From Amoebophrya sp. A120 (lineage: Eukaryota > Sar > Dinophyceae > Syndiniales > Amoebophryaceae), in assembly GCA_905178155.1 (NCBI GenBank), contig CAJINV010000007.1, forward strand, positions 4,552,258 to 4,616,257: a stretch of DNA of 64,000 nucleotides, in the 5' to 3' direction. This document shows positions 21,491 to 32,800 of this stretch, in pieces. The position numbers were made by a program, and so were the translations under genes. The notes beneath the pieces were generated by a model. The model worked only from the letters and a program-made list of their open reading frames with translations, was not told the DNA's origin and made no database searches. How positions within the stretch are numbered: the stretch's first letter is position 1; each line of letters begins with the position of its first letter.

Positions 21491-24400
21491 TCAGGATATT
21501 GGAATGTCGGTGTTCAGTGTGAGTTCCCCATGCCCGAACAACCCGCTGGAAAAAGGGTTGCTAAAGACTTTGTTCAGAAACTGTGTCGCCGTCGTTTGCT
21601 CCTTGATCGTGAACGATTGAATGGCGTCGTAGGTGAGAGAAATGTACCGCGTTCCACCCAGAAAGTTGGAGTCGCCCTGGCCTAAAAAGGCCCAGAGGCC
21701 GGCCAGTAAAACCCCGCCCACCGTGTTGAAGAGGTTGTTGCGCTTCACCACCACCCGCCGGTTTGTGAATACAAACATGCCGACGGCGGACTGGTAGGCC
21801 AGCTCCACCTCTTCGAAAGGCTGCCCCGTCTCCGCGTCGACCTCCGTTGGAATGACGTGGCTCATGATCTCTTTTACGTCAAAGTCGCTTGCGCGCATGC
21901 GAATGCCGTTCTTGGATTGCACCAGCCAGTCGAAAAACGAAGGCCCAGCTTCGTTGTCCATCGGGTTACTCGAGTCCACCAAGCTCGCCAGGTTCCCACC
22001 CATGGGCACGGGCTGTTGGGTGCCCAGCACCCGGTACGCCAGGATGTTGGTCACAATCAGCGGGTCGGTCTGGGATTGGAGGCCGCCCCAAATCTCGCTG
22101 TACATGAACGTCCGGTCAAACGTGGAGGAAATATCCCCGTTGATGTTCACGCTGATGGCCCGGGGGCCCTGCCCCTGGCCGCCTCCGTTCTTTGCGTTCT
22201 TCTTTTCGAGCGCCTTCGTGTAGATGAGGATGACGGAACCGCTCATGTCCAGGAAAGTGTGCGGGAGATGCAGCGTCCACGAACGCACCGAGTCGTAGGT
22301 GAAGGATTCATAAGTGGCTTTGTTCCCGAATCCGCGGGCCCGCAGTAGGTCCGGAACCTCGATGCTGAGAATGCGGTAATTCGTGAACACGATGGCATCC
22401 CGCATGTGCACGTCCGGGTCGAAAGCGCCGCCGGCCCTAGCGAGGGCCACGTCGACCACTTCGTCGGAGAGCAAAACTTTTCGCTGCCGGAGGATGTGCT
22501 CTGTGCAGACCGGATCAATGTTGCCTCGATTTGCTTTCCACCGTAACAACTGCGTCGCCGACAGGAGATCGCTGTTCTCCATCCCGTTCTTGAACCACTG
22601 CAGCCGCGCTGCGTCGCAGACCCCCTGCCGCATTTCGATCCGGTGCTGCATGCTCGCGTACCCGCGCGGGCTCCGGAGGTATCAACTGTAAAAATGTCTG
22701 GGTCTGGAAGAATTCATGTCTGTCATGCTTGTCTGGCATGACTCTTAAATCTGTCACGCACGTTACCCAAGAGCTCCGTTTTTCTGTGATGCAGAAGCGC
22801 AGTTTGTCATGCAGAATAGGCAAAACCTAGGAGCTCAGAAACTTGTCATGCTGAGCCAGCATTTGTAGCCTCATCATGAGACGCCACCCAGCATCACAAG
22901 TTTCCAGACCCAGACATTTTTACTTTTGATAGGAGGTTCAGCGAGTTGATCGAGATGATCCGCCAGGAGAGGAAGTAAGCAAGGTCGTACGCGTATCAAA
23001 TGTAAAAATGTCTGGGTCTGGGAGATTCTGAGACTTGTCATGCATGTTTTGTATGACCCAGAATGTCTGTAATGCACGACCTAGCATCACAGATTTTTAG
23101 AGGGCTTCCTGATGCCTATTCCGCATTACAAATGCCCTCTCCACGTAGCACAGTCTGGGTTCCTCTTCCTGGTCATCCAATACAGATTTTTTTAGAGTCC
23201 AAAGATAGCATGACAAGTTTGGATCCTTCCAGACCCAGACACTTTTACATTTGATAACGCGAGCTCTCCCTCGACGGAGTTCTTGGTCACATGAATGTCG
23301 GTGGCATCGCGCTCGGTGTGCAGTCTGTAGTGGCTAGTCACGGACGTAATCGAAACGCCGCCCACCGGGTGAAACTCCCAGGCCAGCATGTTCGCCCAAC
23401 GCAGCACCCGGAATTCCATTTGGGGCTGCTCCGAACCGAGCATTTTCAACCCGATCTGGCCGATGTAGTACAGCCAGGATTCCTTGATTTCCACTTCCAG
23501 CACCTGCTCCGAAGTCCATAACATCAAGTTCTGGTCGGCCTCGTTTTCGAATAGGAAATAGACCTTCTCGTCCGGGTGCGGCATCCACAGCAAAAGTCAA
23601 AAATCTATCATCCTAGTTGCTACTAGAACTAGATGAAAATAATCATGCATGAAAAGTCTGTATCAGTATCTGGTGCTCAATCTGGCTTCCTTAATATCCT
23701 GCTTCCTGTGAAAATGATAATGAATTATCTGAAACTGAATGACAAAGAACTTTCATCTTCTTGGAAAAAATCATGCGATTTATGCTAGAACAAGTACTAA
23801 GTAGGATCAACATGCTTTTGCAAAAGTGCGTATGCAGCAAGCGCCGGCGGTTTCCCATTTTCTTCTTGTGTGCGGGATCCGAGTACTCGTAGCGAAGGTG
23901 CATCATGTGGTCCACAAACTTCTGCAGCCGCTCGAGGCGGGGCGCCATGGCATCCTTGGGTATGAACTGCAAAAGTACCGTACTCGTATAAATGCATTAC
24001 AAATTTCCTCGACATGAGAAATAAAATTTGTAATGCGGATTTACCTCAACAAAAGGATTTGTAATGCATGATTGCAATACGAGTACGATACTTTTGCACA
24101 GGATATTGGGCACCAGATCCCAACACGCACCGAGCCACTTCTATGGAAGCGTCAGGTTTGAAATCGTCAAAGTTGAAATAATCTGTAATGCATAAAATGC
24201 ATGACCCGAGGTACGTGCGTTGCAGAGCAGGCAAGTGAGGCCGATTGTGAGCCTGTTTGGGGTTACAGCTTGAGCTGCTAAAGTAGCATGCGAAAATCAC
24301 TCTTCTTTGCCTAAACAGCATGACAAACTGGATTTAGGGACCACCGAAATTTGTCATGCGCCACTTGGCAACTGGGTTCCAACTGGCATCCATTTTATGC

Positions 24401-25248
24401 ATGACAAATTATTTCAACTTTGTCGATTTCAACTCTGACACATCCATAACTTCCCCACCTTCCCGACGACCCCCGCTTTCTGCTGTACTTCCAGCGCACT
24501 GGAAGGAGCCTGGTCTTCTTCCCGCGGGGGCCCTGGAGAGTTTCCATCGATTTTTTGTTGCGGGTTCTTGCGCCCCGATCATATGCATTGCAAATATGTC
24601 TGGGTGGTCTACTTGAAATAAAGCTGGTCTTGCGTATTTATTCATGTGAAATCTGTACAATTGCATGGCCAACAAAAGTCGCAGTGGCAGCCCCTCTTGT
24701 GGCACACACGCGCGGCTTCTCATGCGGAGTGCGTACGAGAAAACGTTCTGCAAACCTGTCACACTTTCCTTCATATTAAGGAAGTGCTTTCATCATGCTC
24801 ATTTTAGCATCACAAATTTCCAGACCCGCCAGAGCCAGATGACATAATTGCAATTGCATTTGATATCCAATTCTGTGCTGCTCCCGGCCGGCTCGGTGGG
24901 AACGGGAACGGACGTCGAAGCATCCTCGTATGAAGATTTTCCCTGGCTGAAAGAATTATCGGGCGCGAACGAGAAGTGTAGTTCGGCGTCAGAGTGATCT
25001 TGGTCGTCGCCCACGCCCACCTGATCCTGATCGTCATCGTCAAAGTCCTCGATTACATTAAATTCGTGTGGGCCCGTCTCGTGTAGTTGCAACTTATCGC
25101 GCGCCGCTTCTTCATGATTCGGCCGCTGCTCCAGCACCAGCGCGGTCGCTAGACAACTGCTATCACCCCCCTGATGAAGGAGAAATGGCACGACGACGTC
25201 GGCAGCGAGTTGACGTCCCAACAAGTAGGTCGCGGCTGAACGGACCAT
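21491..25248 (-). CDS. Protein with bacterial-PH-like domains, 744 aa, five introner elements
   Basis: First ATG at 25248 (MVRSAATYLLGRQLAADVVV); an in-frame GTG lies upstream at 25326. Exons are 25248-24866, 24576-24449, 24136-24106, 23955-23841, 23593-23257, 22988-22932 and 22674-21491, together 2,235 nt, divisible by three. At about residues 410-510 the pattern RDAIVFTNYRILSIEVPDLL, YESFTYDSVRSWTLHLP, then an extended strand fits the bacterial PH domain (PF08000-type), a small beta-barrel known mainly from bacteria and also seen in algae and protists. A second fit lies at about 640-735 (GMFVFTNRRVVVKRNNLFN and ISLTYDAIQSFTIKEQTT). Residues 220-330 may hold a third (KVYFLFENEADQNLMLWT). The role is probably ligand or membrane-surface binding; no enzyme motif seen. 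The IEs fall between and inside the domains. Confidence 0.8.
22680..22931 (-). mobile_element. Introner element, family 1
   Basis: 252 bp, TSD GGAGG (22675-22679 and 22932-22936), ends TATCAACTGTAAAAATGTCT and TATCAAAAGTAAAAATGTCT. Very similar to the copy at 49146-49403 through its interior. Removal joins INSLNL to RSPRGYA in frame. Confidence 0.94.
22994..23256 (-). mobile_element. Introner element, family 1
   Basis: 263 bp, TSD ACGCG (22989-22993 and 23257-23261), ends TATCAAATGTAAAAATGTCT and TATCAAATGTAAAAGTGTCT. Removal joins EGELA to YDLAYFL in frame. Confidence 0.94.
23594..23840 (-). other. Atypical intron bounded by a 6-bp direct repeat, no clear TIR
   Basis: The sequence CAGCAA flanks it (23588-23593 and 23835-23840). 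Removing 247 bp joins NRRRLL to WMPHPDEK in frame and is needed for the total gene length to close. It lacks GT-AG ends, lacks the usual TIRs and has few of the GCATGACAA words. It may be a heavily decayed IE or another class. Confidence 0.6.
23961..24105 (-). mobile_element. Introner element, family 2
   Basis: 145 bp, TSD TTGGG (23956-23960 and 24106-24110), ends TATGAACTGCAAAAGTACCG and TATCCTGTGCAAAAGTATCG. Removal joins ACWDLVP to KDAMAPR in frame. Confidence 0.94.
24142..24448 (-). mobile_element. Introner element, family with CAAAGTTGAAATAAT ends
   Basis: 307 bp, TSD ACTTC (24137-24141 and 24449-24453). TIRs of about 60 bp start TATGGA-G-GTCAG and run through TTGAAATCG-CAAAGTTGAAATAAT to ATGCATAAAATG. 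Removal bypasses an in-frame TAG (minus strand, about 24142) and joins GKVGKW to LGACWD. Single copy of this TIR. Confidence 0.93.
24582..24865 (-). mobile_element. Decayed introner element, family 1
   Basis: 284 bp. The left end TATGCATTGCAAATATGTCT is intact; the right end reads GTCTGGCTCTGGCGGG-like in inverse, disturbed by small insertions. Flanks GATCA and TCCAA no longer match. Removal of element plus 5 bp restores frame (STELE to GRKNPQQK). Confidence 0.8.
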
Positions 25249-26894
25249 GGTCCGGAGCCGGAGGGTGGAGGAAGTTTTCACGATCTTGTGGTAGTTATTC
25301 AGCCTTATATCAAAGACAGATTCCACTTCATCCAGGAAAACGAAACGGAAGGACTCGATAGATACCGAAAGTCGATCTTAAAGTTCATTGTTGTAATTCT
25401 AAAAGTTAAATTTCGCTTGTTATATGCTCCTCGCTTGGGCTATTTGATCTTCACTAAGAAAGAACCTAACGCCCGTTGTTCCTTCGAAGGATGAAGGTGG
25501 ATCGCCAGGATCTTCCGAGTACCTCCCTTGTCGTGCAGCGACATATTCAGCAAATGCATGGCCTTGAGGTACACCTTACCGAGTACAGAGAAAGTTGTGA
25601 GCTTGCTGCAATACAGGAAGATCTTCTTCTTCTTCTTGGTCAATATCAACTACGCAAAAATAATTCAGCCGACATTCAATGATACAAGAATAAGGGAAGC
25701 TACTTTCGTGACCGATCCAGTTGCTAGCGCAATTTACGTGAAAATTAGTACCACTACCACAGACACATGGGAAAACAGCGGCGAACCGATGATAGTGAGA
25801 GCCTCGTCAAGGAGGACATAGCCTGTAGTTGGAATGCAACCGATGAGAAATTTTAGCCGATTCTGACGCTTCTGCGTCGGGTCTTCCTTGGTGCTGCCTC
25901 GTTTACTACTTCACCGATATTTTTGTTTTTGCAAAACAGGATTTCAATTTGGATGTCTTCTTTGAAGGGATCGGGGAGACGAGATTGCTTCGCGATTCGA
26001 GTTTGAAGCGATACGGCAAGCAGCCTCACACCCAGCAAGAGCGGGGCCAGGCGGGCAATCATAACTGCACCAACCTGATCCATGAGCAGCAATCCTCACG
26101 ACGGCTGCCTCTAACCAGCCACGACGCCTGTACCGGCATCATGACACCGAGATCTACAAAATGATATATGAGGTCTGCGTCCGCTGAACACTGCAATACC
26201 AATATCAGCCGGGGGCATTTGATTATGATGTCATACCAAAGACGACGAGAAGAATTGTGTGGAATATCATACAACTCGTTGGCATGCACGGTTTGCATTT
26301 CTTCCGAGCTACGGGGTACGTAGTTGGGTTGCGTGGGTTAAAACTTGGGGTAGACTCCAACCATGTGCTTCCTCTTGTCGAGCGAAATTATTGATTGGCA
26401 CGTTGCTACAGCGTCGCGTGTACCATTCAGGATCCTCCGCAAGATAAAAAGACACAAGATTAGAATAGAAGATAATGTTAATGTAAGGCATCGTGGCGGG
26501 TTACGCGCATAACGCGAGGAAAACTTTCGCTACGGGGTACGTACTGAATGTGTACGAAAGATTTGGTGAAATGAAAAATTTTGAAATGTTGATGTTGATG
26601 TTGATGTTGGCTTGAAAGCGAGGCTTTGATAAATGGAAACTGATTGAAAATACAAGTACTTACACTTACTGTCGAACAAATGTACAGACTCTCGTGTTTG
26701 GAAGTAATATATTTGAAAAAGAAAACTAATGAGAAAAATTTGGATGAAGTTTGGAAAAGTAAAAATCAGATACTCATGTTCTCGCACAAAATGCACTTGA
26801 AGATTTGTTTGGACAACTGAAGCAAAGTTGTTTTGTTCGTAGTGTACATATAGCACTTTTTGTTCATGGTCATGGCACAGACAGGAACTCTCAC
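25249..26894. other. Unresolved region, possibly one fragmented small gene
   Basis: Minus-strand blocks with some coding look: about 26298-26100 (RLWYDIIIKCPRLILVLQCS), about 26078-25856 (hydrophobic VGAVMIARLAPLLLGVRLLA, basic end RKTRRRSVRIG) and about 25600-25500 (VYLKAMHLLNMSLHDKG). I could not join them in phase. The plus strand also has frames of similar quality at 25949-26164 and 25476-25682. 26400-26894 is AT-rich with a (TTGATG)n run near 26583 and nothing else visible. No IE present. Confidence 0.3.
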
Positions 26895-29800
26895 TCACAT
26901 CGCAGCCATTTCCCACACAAGCGCCCGCTTCCCGCCGCTTTTTGGCACGATGCTGCGCAGCCGGACCGCGGTGGTAGCGTTGAATTGGATCGGCTCAGTA
27001 TCCTTCTCCACATCGAACTCGTCGATGCTCTGCTTCATTTTCATAACTATGAACTGCAAAAGTATCGCACTAGTATAAATTGCAATACAAATTTGCTCAG
27101 CATTACAAATTAAATTTGCACTGCAGGCTTGCCTTAAAAAAAAAGATTTGTGACGCATAACTGCAATTACTACGAGTGCGATACTTTTGCCCGGGATACT
27201 AACGAGCTCCCGCATGATTTCTTCCTCCGTTTGCATCGCGAAGTTCATTCCCCCCGACTGGAACGTGATTTCGTTCTCCAGCATGGCGTCTTCGTCCACC
27301 TGTTGCGCAGAAGTAGCGCCATTTGTTCCAGCTACTTCCGCACCAGCCTCAGCCTGTTGGTTGTTCCGCTTCTGCCACAGGTCGTACACCAGTTGGCAGG
27401 TCAAAGTGGTCAGGCTGGTGTCTTGCTCCTCGTTCCCAGTCGGGGCGCTCGCGAGCACGACCAGCTGACTCGCTTTTGATGACGCGGCATCCTCAGGAGA
27501 AGTGGGCTCTGCTTCTGCGCTAGCTCCACCCAGCATGCCGGAAAAATCGGAGAAGGAGTGAAAGCAGAACGGCTTCAGTCGTTCCAGAAACACATTTGGC
27601 CACGACTCCGTCGCCGATCCTCCTGCCGGCCTGTCGTAGTCAACGCGGCACTCCAGCTATCCAAGAAAAAAACGGTGTAGGTGTAACTCTTTTGGAGGAA
27701 CAGCATCACAAATCTGTCTGGCATGACAGCAAAAACCTGTCATGCGCAGATATTATGCGAAAAAGCCCTGCAATGGGCCCTACAATGCATGCCAAGCATG
27801 ACAGACGCAATCTTTTTGCATGTTGCGCATCACAAATTTACACTAACAGCGTTATTTTCTTGGATACCAGCGCGAAGCACTGCCCGTCGTTCGGGAGTTT
27901 CAGCGGGAAGAGAAACATGGAGTTTTGGTCTAGGAAGAACTGCAGCTCCTTTTTGTAGTTTTCGAACTCGGATATGCATTGCAAAAGTATCGCACTAGTA
28001 TAAATCGCAATACAAATTCTTCCAAGAGGAAAAATGGAATTTGTAATGCAGATTTTGCTAAGAAACAATATCTGTCATGCGTGATTGCGATTAATACGAG
28101 TGCGATACTTTTGCACAGGATATCGGAGCTACTGCCGTCGATGGATTTCAGCAGTTGGCACGCGCTGGCGGCGGCAGACGTGTTCGGAATGTCGATCCGC
28201 TCGTACAAGTTCACGACCTCGAAAACTTTGCTCACCCCGAACATCGCCTGTTGCTTCTTGCACATCACGTCCGCGTAGAGATACTTGCCGCCGGTGATCT
28301 CCTGCTGAAGGCAGTACTCTGCGGGGATGAAGGTTTCCAGATCCTCCCCCGTTTTCGCCGCGGACTTGTGTTGCGCGAACAGGAACGCGGCCAGCTCCTC
28401 ACCGGAGGTGAAGATTTTGGACTCTCCGGGCAGAGAGAGGCTCTTCACCGCGGAAAGCACCATGCGTGGCTTGGGGATGTTGTCCAGGAGCGAGGTTGTT
28501 GACAATAGACCCTCTCCGTCTACTTGTGGAGAAGTTGTGGTCTCGTTGCCATTTGCATTTGCTTCCGCAGCTTCTTGCTCTGCTGGGGCAAGAGCCTCCG
28601 CTTGTTCTCCGGTTGTACTAGCAGGGGCAGCAGCTTCTGCAGCTGTAGTCAAGTGCAAAGCGGTCCACGAGGTTTCGACGTTCGCGTCCCAGAAGTCCTG
28701 GACTTGCGTTTTCATCTCACTTTCCACATCCACCATGAATTTCGTGTTCAAGTTATCCTAGGTAAAAACGTCCCCACCCCATACTAGTCAAGATGGGAAA
28801 TCTGCTAGACAACTCTACAAGCTTAGGGCGTTGCGCATGACAAGTTCAGCCTCGTACTGTAATCCTGTTTACCTCGTTCAGAAGCATCACAAATCTAGTC
28901 TACCATGCTGATTGGAGCATTTCAAATTCCAAAACGCGACTAGAAAATACCTGTCATGTTTGGGGCCCCGCATGAGAAACATGCTGAGCTTGAGCATGCG
29001 TTTTTGCATGACAACTCTGGGGTGGGGACGTTTTTACCCAGGATACAGGTCCAATTCCGTGCTCAGCTTGCAGACCACCAAGCCCGGGTAGATGGAATCC
29101 GCGAGCGGAAGCATGGTCGAGCTGCTGGCGTCGGCTCCTGTGTCATTGTAGTCCTGGAACAGGTTCTTACTACAAAAGTTGTAGTAGTGTTGGAAAAACT
29201 CCGGGAAGTATCCTGTGCAAAAGTATCGTGTTCGTATAAATGCAAGTCTTGCACTACAAATGCAAATCCTTGTCTTGAGGCAAATCTGCATTACAAATTT
29301 TATTGCTGAGGAAATTTGTAATGCATTTATACGAATGCGATACTTGTGCAATTCATAGGAAGCAGTTCGCGACGATGTCCTCCTCGAAATGGCTCACGAG
29401 GGGCTTGTATCAAATGCAAAAGTGTCTGGGTCTGAAAGAATGCACCTTGTGATGCTGAATTTGGATGCCAAAAAAATAAATTTGTATTGCATGAGTAGCA
29501 AAGGGAATGCGATTTTTGCTACGCGGATAGGGCATTTGTCATGCGAATTCGGCATCAAGAACCCCTCGAAAAGTCTGTGATGCTACGGGATGCATCACAG
29601 ACGTCATGGCTCATGCAAAACGTGCATGACAAATCTAAAAATCTTCCAGACCCAGACATTTTTGCATTTGGTAGCTTGTTGCTCGTGTTCATCACGCAGA
29701 GGATGCTGGCGCTGAAGTTTTCCAGTCTCGTCTTCAGCGCGACGATCTCCTCCGGCTCGAGTCTGGTCCCCGCCGACATTTTGTACACGTCGAGCTGCCC

Positions 29801-32800
29801 GAGTTTCTGCTTGGCGTCCGCGAGTTGGAGAAAGGTCTCGGTGGTCTTCGCCATAGGCAGGTCGGCATCCTCGAAGTAGAGAAGGATCGGCCGCTATCCA
29901 CAGAAAAAAACCCATCCACATCCATTTTTTGCATGACAAGCCCAGGATTCTATGTATATTTTGCATGACAAATTGGATTTGGATGGGTGTTTTTTCCTGG
30001 ATAGCCGCTCCGTGTCGTCCAGTTTGTTCACATCGTCGATTTCATCGGCTTGCTCTTCTTCTGCAGGCTGCGCCTCGCTTTCTGCAACGGCCCCAGGTAA
30101 AGGAGCCTCTTCTTTCGCGGACGTGCTGACCCGGCGCGCGCGGCGCTGGTGATCTTGTTCCCCAGGCGGGTAGAATCCGTCTTCGGAGCTGTGCGTCGTG
30201 AGCGGCATCTGGACGATCTGCTGGGGGAGCTTGTGGTAGATCGTCTGAATCTTATGGATTGCAAAAATGTCTGGGTCTGGAAGATTTCGAGACTTCTCAT
30301 GCTAGTTTGGCATGACTCTGAACTCTGTATTGCGTGGCCACGAAGACCTCCTCTTGTCCGTCATGCAAAAACGATGTTTCTCATGCGGAATACGCAACAG
30401 AGAGCCACGAGAAAATCAAAATCTGTCATGCTTGGCGGTGCATTACAAGGCGCTTTCTGTTCACTGACATGCATCACAAGTTTCCAGACCCAGACATCAT
30501 TTTTGCATTTGATAAATCTTGCTGACCATCAGTTTCCGGTCGAAGTGCAAGACCTGGACACCGACGCACTCCTGATTCGGGATCAAGCACTCAAAGCGGT
30601 AGTTGACGCAGCGGTGCGCCACGTCGATGCAGTGGATGGCGGGGAAGCGGTAGGTGTTCGGCAGGTCGAAGAGGGAGTGACCCTTCTATGAATTGCAAAA
30701 GTATCGTACTCGTATAAATGCATGACAAATTTCTATTTCATCAGCATGAGAAATAAAATTTGTAATGCGGATTTGACTTAACAAGGTAATTTGTAATGCA
30801 TGATTGCAATACGAGTACGATACTTTTGCACAGGATACCTTCGTCGACTGCACCAAATGGGCTCTGAACCAGTCGAGGCAGTTCTGGAACCCCTCGTAGT
30901 ACTCGCCGCACTGGTCCATCTCGAGCTGCTTCTTGTATCGAAAAGAAAAATCACCCCTCCCCATATCGGGAACGAAATTTGTGATGCTGTATTTGAGTAC
31001 ACAAATCGACTTGCATTGCTAGAAGGCTAAGAGACGCGGCTGTGATCTGAATTGCAGGCAATTTGTCATGCTGTTTCCCACTTCCAGTTGCCTCGTGTCA
31101 TGCTGGAGATGCAAAAATACTTTCCCACGCTAGGTGGCACTACAGTCCGCATCTTTTGCCTTCTAGCATCACAAACGACCTGATTTGTGACCACAAATCT
31201 GCATCACAGATTTCTGTTTTGATATGGGGAGGGGGATTTTTTCCTTTCGATATCTTGGACAGCATCTTCCCGAGCTCCTCCATGTCCTTCAACAGGATGG
31301 CGCGCAGGAACTGCAGCGTGCGGGACAGAAATTTGAACGAAAGACTGGAGTCCCGCGTGTAGAACGGCGACCGTTCCTCGTCCTGGGCCTTGTATCCAAA
31401 AAAAAATGTTAACATTAACATTTTCACTATTCAAATTTTTGTCATGATTTTGTTTGCTTTTTTTTCATTTTACATGCCAAAAAATACACTATTGATGTAG
31501 CTACTCGAAATAAAACCCACGGACAACTAGCTAGATTGATATGCTATTGTTGAGAGCTAGCTAGGCTGAGGTCTGCCGGCGCGGCGGACGTGAAGGTGCG
31601 AAGATCCGGGCTGTGGAGGAGCAGCTCCGCGAACATCCGGCTCTGGGCGTGCCCTCGGCCCCAGATGGGGCCGAGGGAGCGACTAGGACATTCTGGTCTC
31701 GTGAAGGTCGGGTCGAGTATACCACTTTTCGGACCGAAGCAGGACGGACTCCGAGACCCTAGCCTAGCTAGCTCAAAACATAAGCTACATCATTTAGCTA
31801 GTTGTCCGTGGGTTGATATGCATAGTAGCAAAAATTATTGAATACAATTCGAATGCAAAAAGTGATTTTTTTTCGTCAAAAAATGCATTGAGATTTTAAC
31901 TAGTGAAAGTGTTACTGTTAACATTTTTTTTTTGGATACCTTGGAATTCGAAATCACGTCGCGCAACTTCAACAATTTCTGCTTCTGCTTCCCGACCAGC
32001 CCCGTGATTAGTTGCACCAGCGTCGGCGACTGCGTCGGGCCCGCGCCCCACACCACCGCGTTCTCCTTCGTGATGTGCACGTGGTACACTTCCTCCTTGT
32101 CCTCGCCCCGCGCGACCTTCCCGGCGCAGAACGCCAGCATGCGTTCCACCGAACTTATCGCGAGAAAAAAGTGTTACAGTTACACATTCGTTGGAGCTTC
32201 TGCATCACAAATTTTCTCTGTGTGGCAGGCAAAACTTGTAATGCAAAGGTCATTAGGGAAAACAGGAAGGAAACGAGGCTCCCGAGCATTTCCTGCATGA
32301 GAAAGGTTGTCTCTGTTGCCGGTCTTGCATCACAATGTGTAACTGTAGCACTTTTTTCTTGCGATAGAACTGGGGTCCAGCTTGGTGGGAACCGCCTTCG
32401 TGCTGTAGCGCGACACGCGCTATCCTGATTAAAAACGTCCCCACACCAGAGTCAAGCTGGGAAATCTGCTAGACAAATCAACTAGCTTTCGTTGTTTGGC
32501 ATGACAAGTTTGTCCTCGTAGTGTAATCCTGTTTAGCTAGTGCAGAAGCATCACTGAACTAGCATAGCATGCTTATCCTAGCATCACAAATTCCAAAACA
32601 CGAAAAGAAATAGAAAATGCTTCTCATAGAGCTCCGCATGAGAAACTTTCTTGGCATGCAGAATTGCATGACAACTATGGGGTGGGGATGTTTTTCCACG
32701 GGATACGCGCTTGCGGGTCTTCTTCGGGGGCAGATTGGCCTGGGGCAGCCACGTGTCGTTTTCCGTCGGGTGGATCTCGATATCAAATGCAAATATGTCT

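Noticed and set aside
31570-31770. Self-cleaving ribozyme or tRNA in the GC-rich core of the composite element
   Set aside because: The 12-bp stem is striking, but no hammerhead (CTGATGAG...GAAA) or tRNA cloverleaf can be drawn around it.
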